Below are positions 13,365-13,367 of a stretch of 13,367 bases of DNA, in pieces. This stretch comes from JBOFSQ01 sp051651625 (GTDB taxonomy: Bacteria; Planctomycetota; Planctomycetia; Pirellulales; Thermoguttaceae): positions 1 to 13,367 of the forward strand of contig JBOFSQ010000055.1 in the NCBI GenBank assembly GCA_051651625.1. Reading direction: 5' to 3'. The translations under genes and the position numbers were made by a program. How positions within the stretch are numbered: position 1 is the stretch's first letter; every line of letters starts with the position of its first letter. The notes beneath the pieces were generated by a model that did not search any database, was not told the DNA's origin, and saw only the letters and a program-made list of their open reading frames with translations.

Positions 13365-13367
13365 AAG

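Larger units (their letters stand above)
9292..13367. mobile_element. Integrated element at tRNA-Arg(CCT), incomplete on the right
   Basis: From the tRNA 3' half rightward the genes are all on the minus strand: integrase remnant, ankyrin/zinc-ribbon protein, replication initiator. Integrase plus a Rep of this kind is typical of small integrative plasmids or phage-like elements. The ankyrin gene is A+T-richer than the host genes (about 38% G+C in 10441-10500 against about 57% in 4561-4620, by hand count). No excisionase, relaxase or capsid gene is seen. The right boundary lies beyond 13367 or has been lost. Confidence 0.6.

Noticed and set aside
1..13367. CRISPR array, rRNA or additional tRNA genes
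   Set aside because: No regularly spaced identical repeats with unique spacers, and no second cloverleaf seen; the units at 3222-3323 are contiguous hairpins.

Overview
The window looks like chromosomal DNA of an anaerobic or facultatively anaerobic bacterium of the Planctomycetota (PVC group). The evidence is a C-terminal fragment of a DUF1559 / H-X9-DG prepilin-like protein, a tyrosine integrase and a replication-initiation-factor protein of the type I know from planctomycetes, and a protein combining a GYF_2-like domain, zinc ribbons and ankyrin repeats. A full-length pyruvate:ferredoxin oxidoreductase points to anaerobic pyruvate metabolism. This is recognition from sequence, not a database search.

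Left part (1-9253), ordinary chromosome. The 3' end of a DUF1559 gene (+, ends 194) converges on a minus-strand pair: a membrane chemoreceptor with an extracytoplasmic CZB zinc-binding sensor, overlapping by 13 bases a secreted glutaminyl-peptide cyclotransferase. A large stem-loop with a T-run (432-505) lies between the convergent ends. Upstream of the chemoreceptor is a 102-bp palindromic repeat with perfect 14-bp terminal inverted repeats (3222-3323), then nifJ (minus). nifJ and a secreted prolyl oligopeptidase (+) are divergent. The peptidase has a near-consensus sigma-70 promoter, and nifJ has a candidate extended -10.

Right part (9258-13367), integrated element at tRNA-Arg(CCT). The tRNA 3' half is read through by the C-terminus of a minus-strand tyrosine integrase whose stop codon lies in the tRNA anticodon loop. 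This is the usual layout of an element inserted at a tRNA 3' end. The integrase keeps its catalytic residues but lacks its N-terminal part, so it is probably a remnant. Upstream of it on the same strand are an A+T-richer GYF_2/zinc-ribbon/TM/ankyrin gene with recent internal duplications, about 430 bases without a gene, and a replication initiator gene at the window edge. The far attachment site is not in the window.

Most interesting: the ankyrin gene has a leader of about 230 nt laid out like a riboswitch or attenuator. It runs from a TATAAT box to a long bulged stem capped by a GAAA tetraloop hairpin. A 10-nt segment overlapping the stem's 3' arm is perfectly complementary to the ribosome binding site, and a terminator-like hairpin lies in between. 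The replication gene's ribosome binding site is also in a 6-bp G:C hairpin. Both intact genes of the element may therefore be controlled at translation by RNA structure. These are sequence-level inferences and need covariation analysis or experiment.
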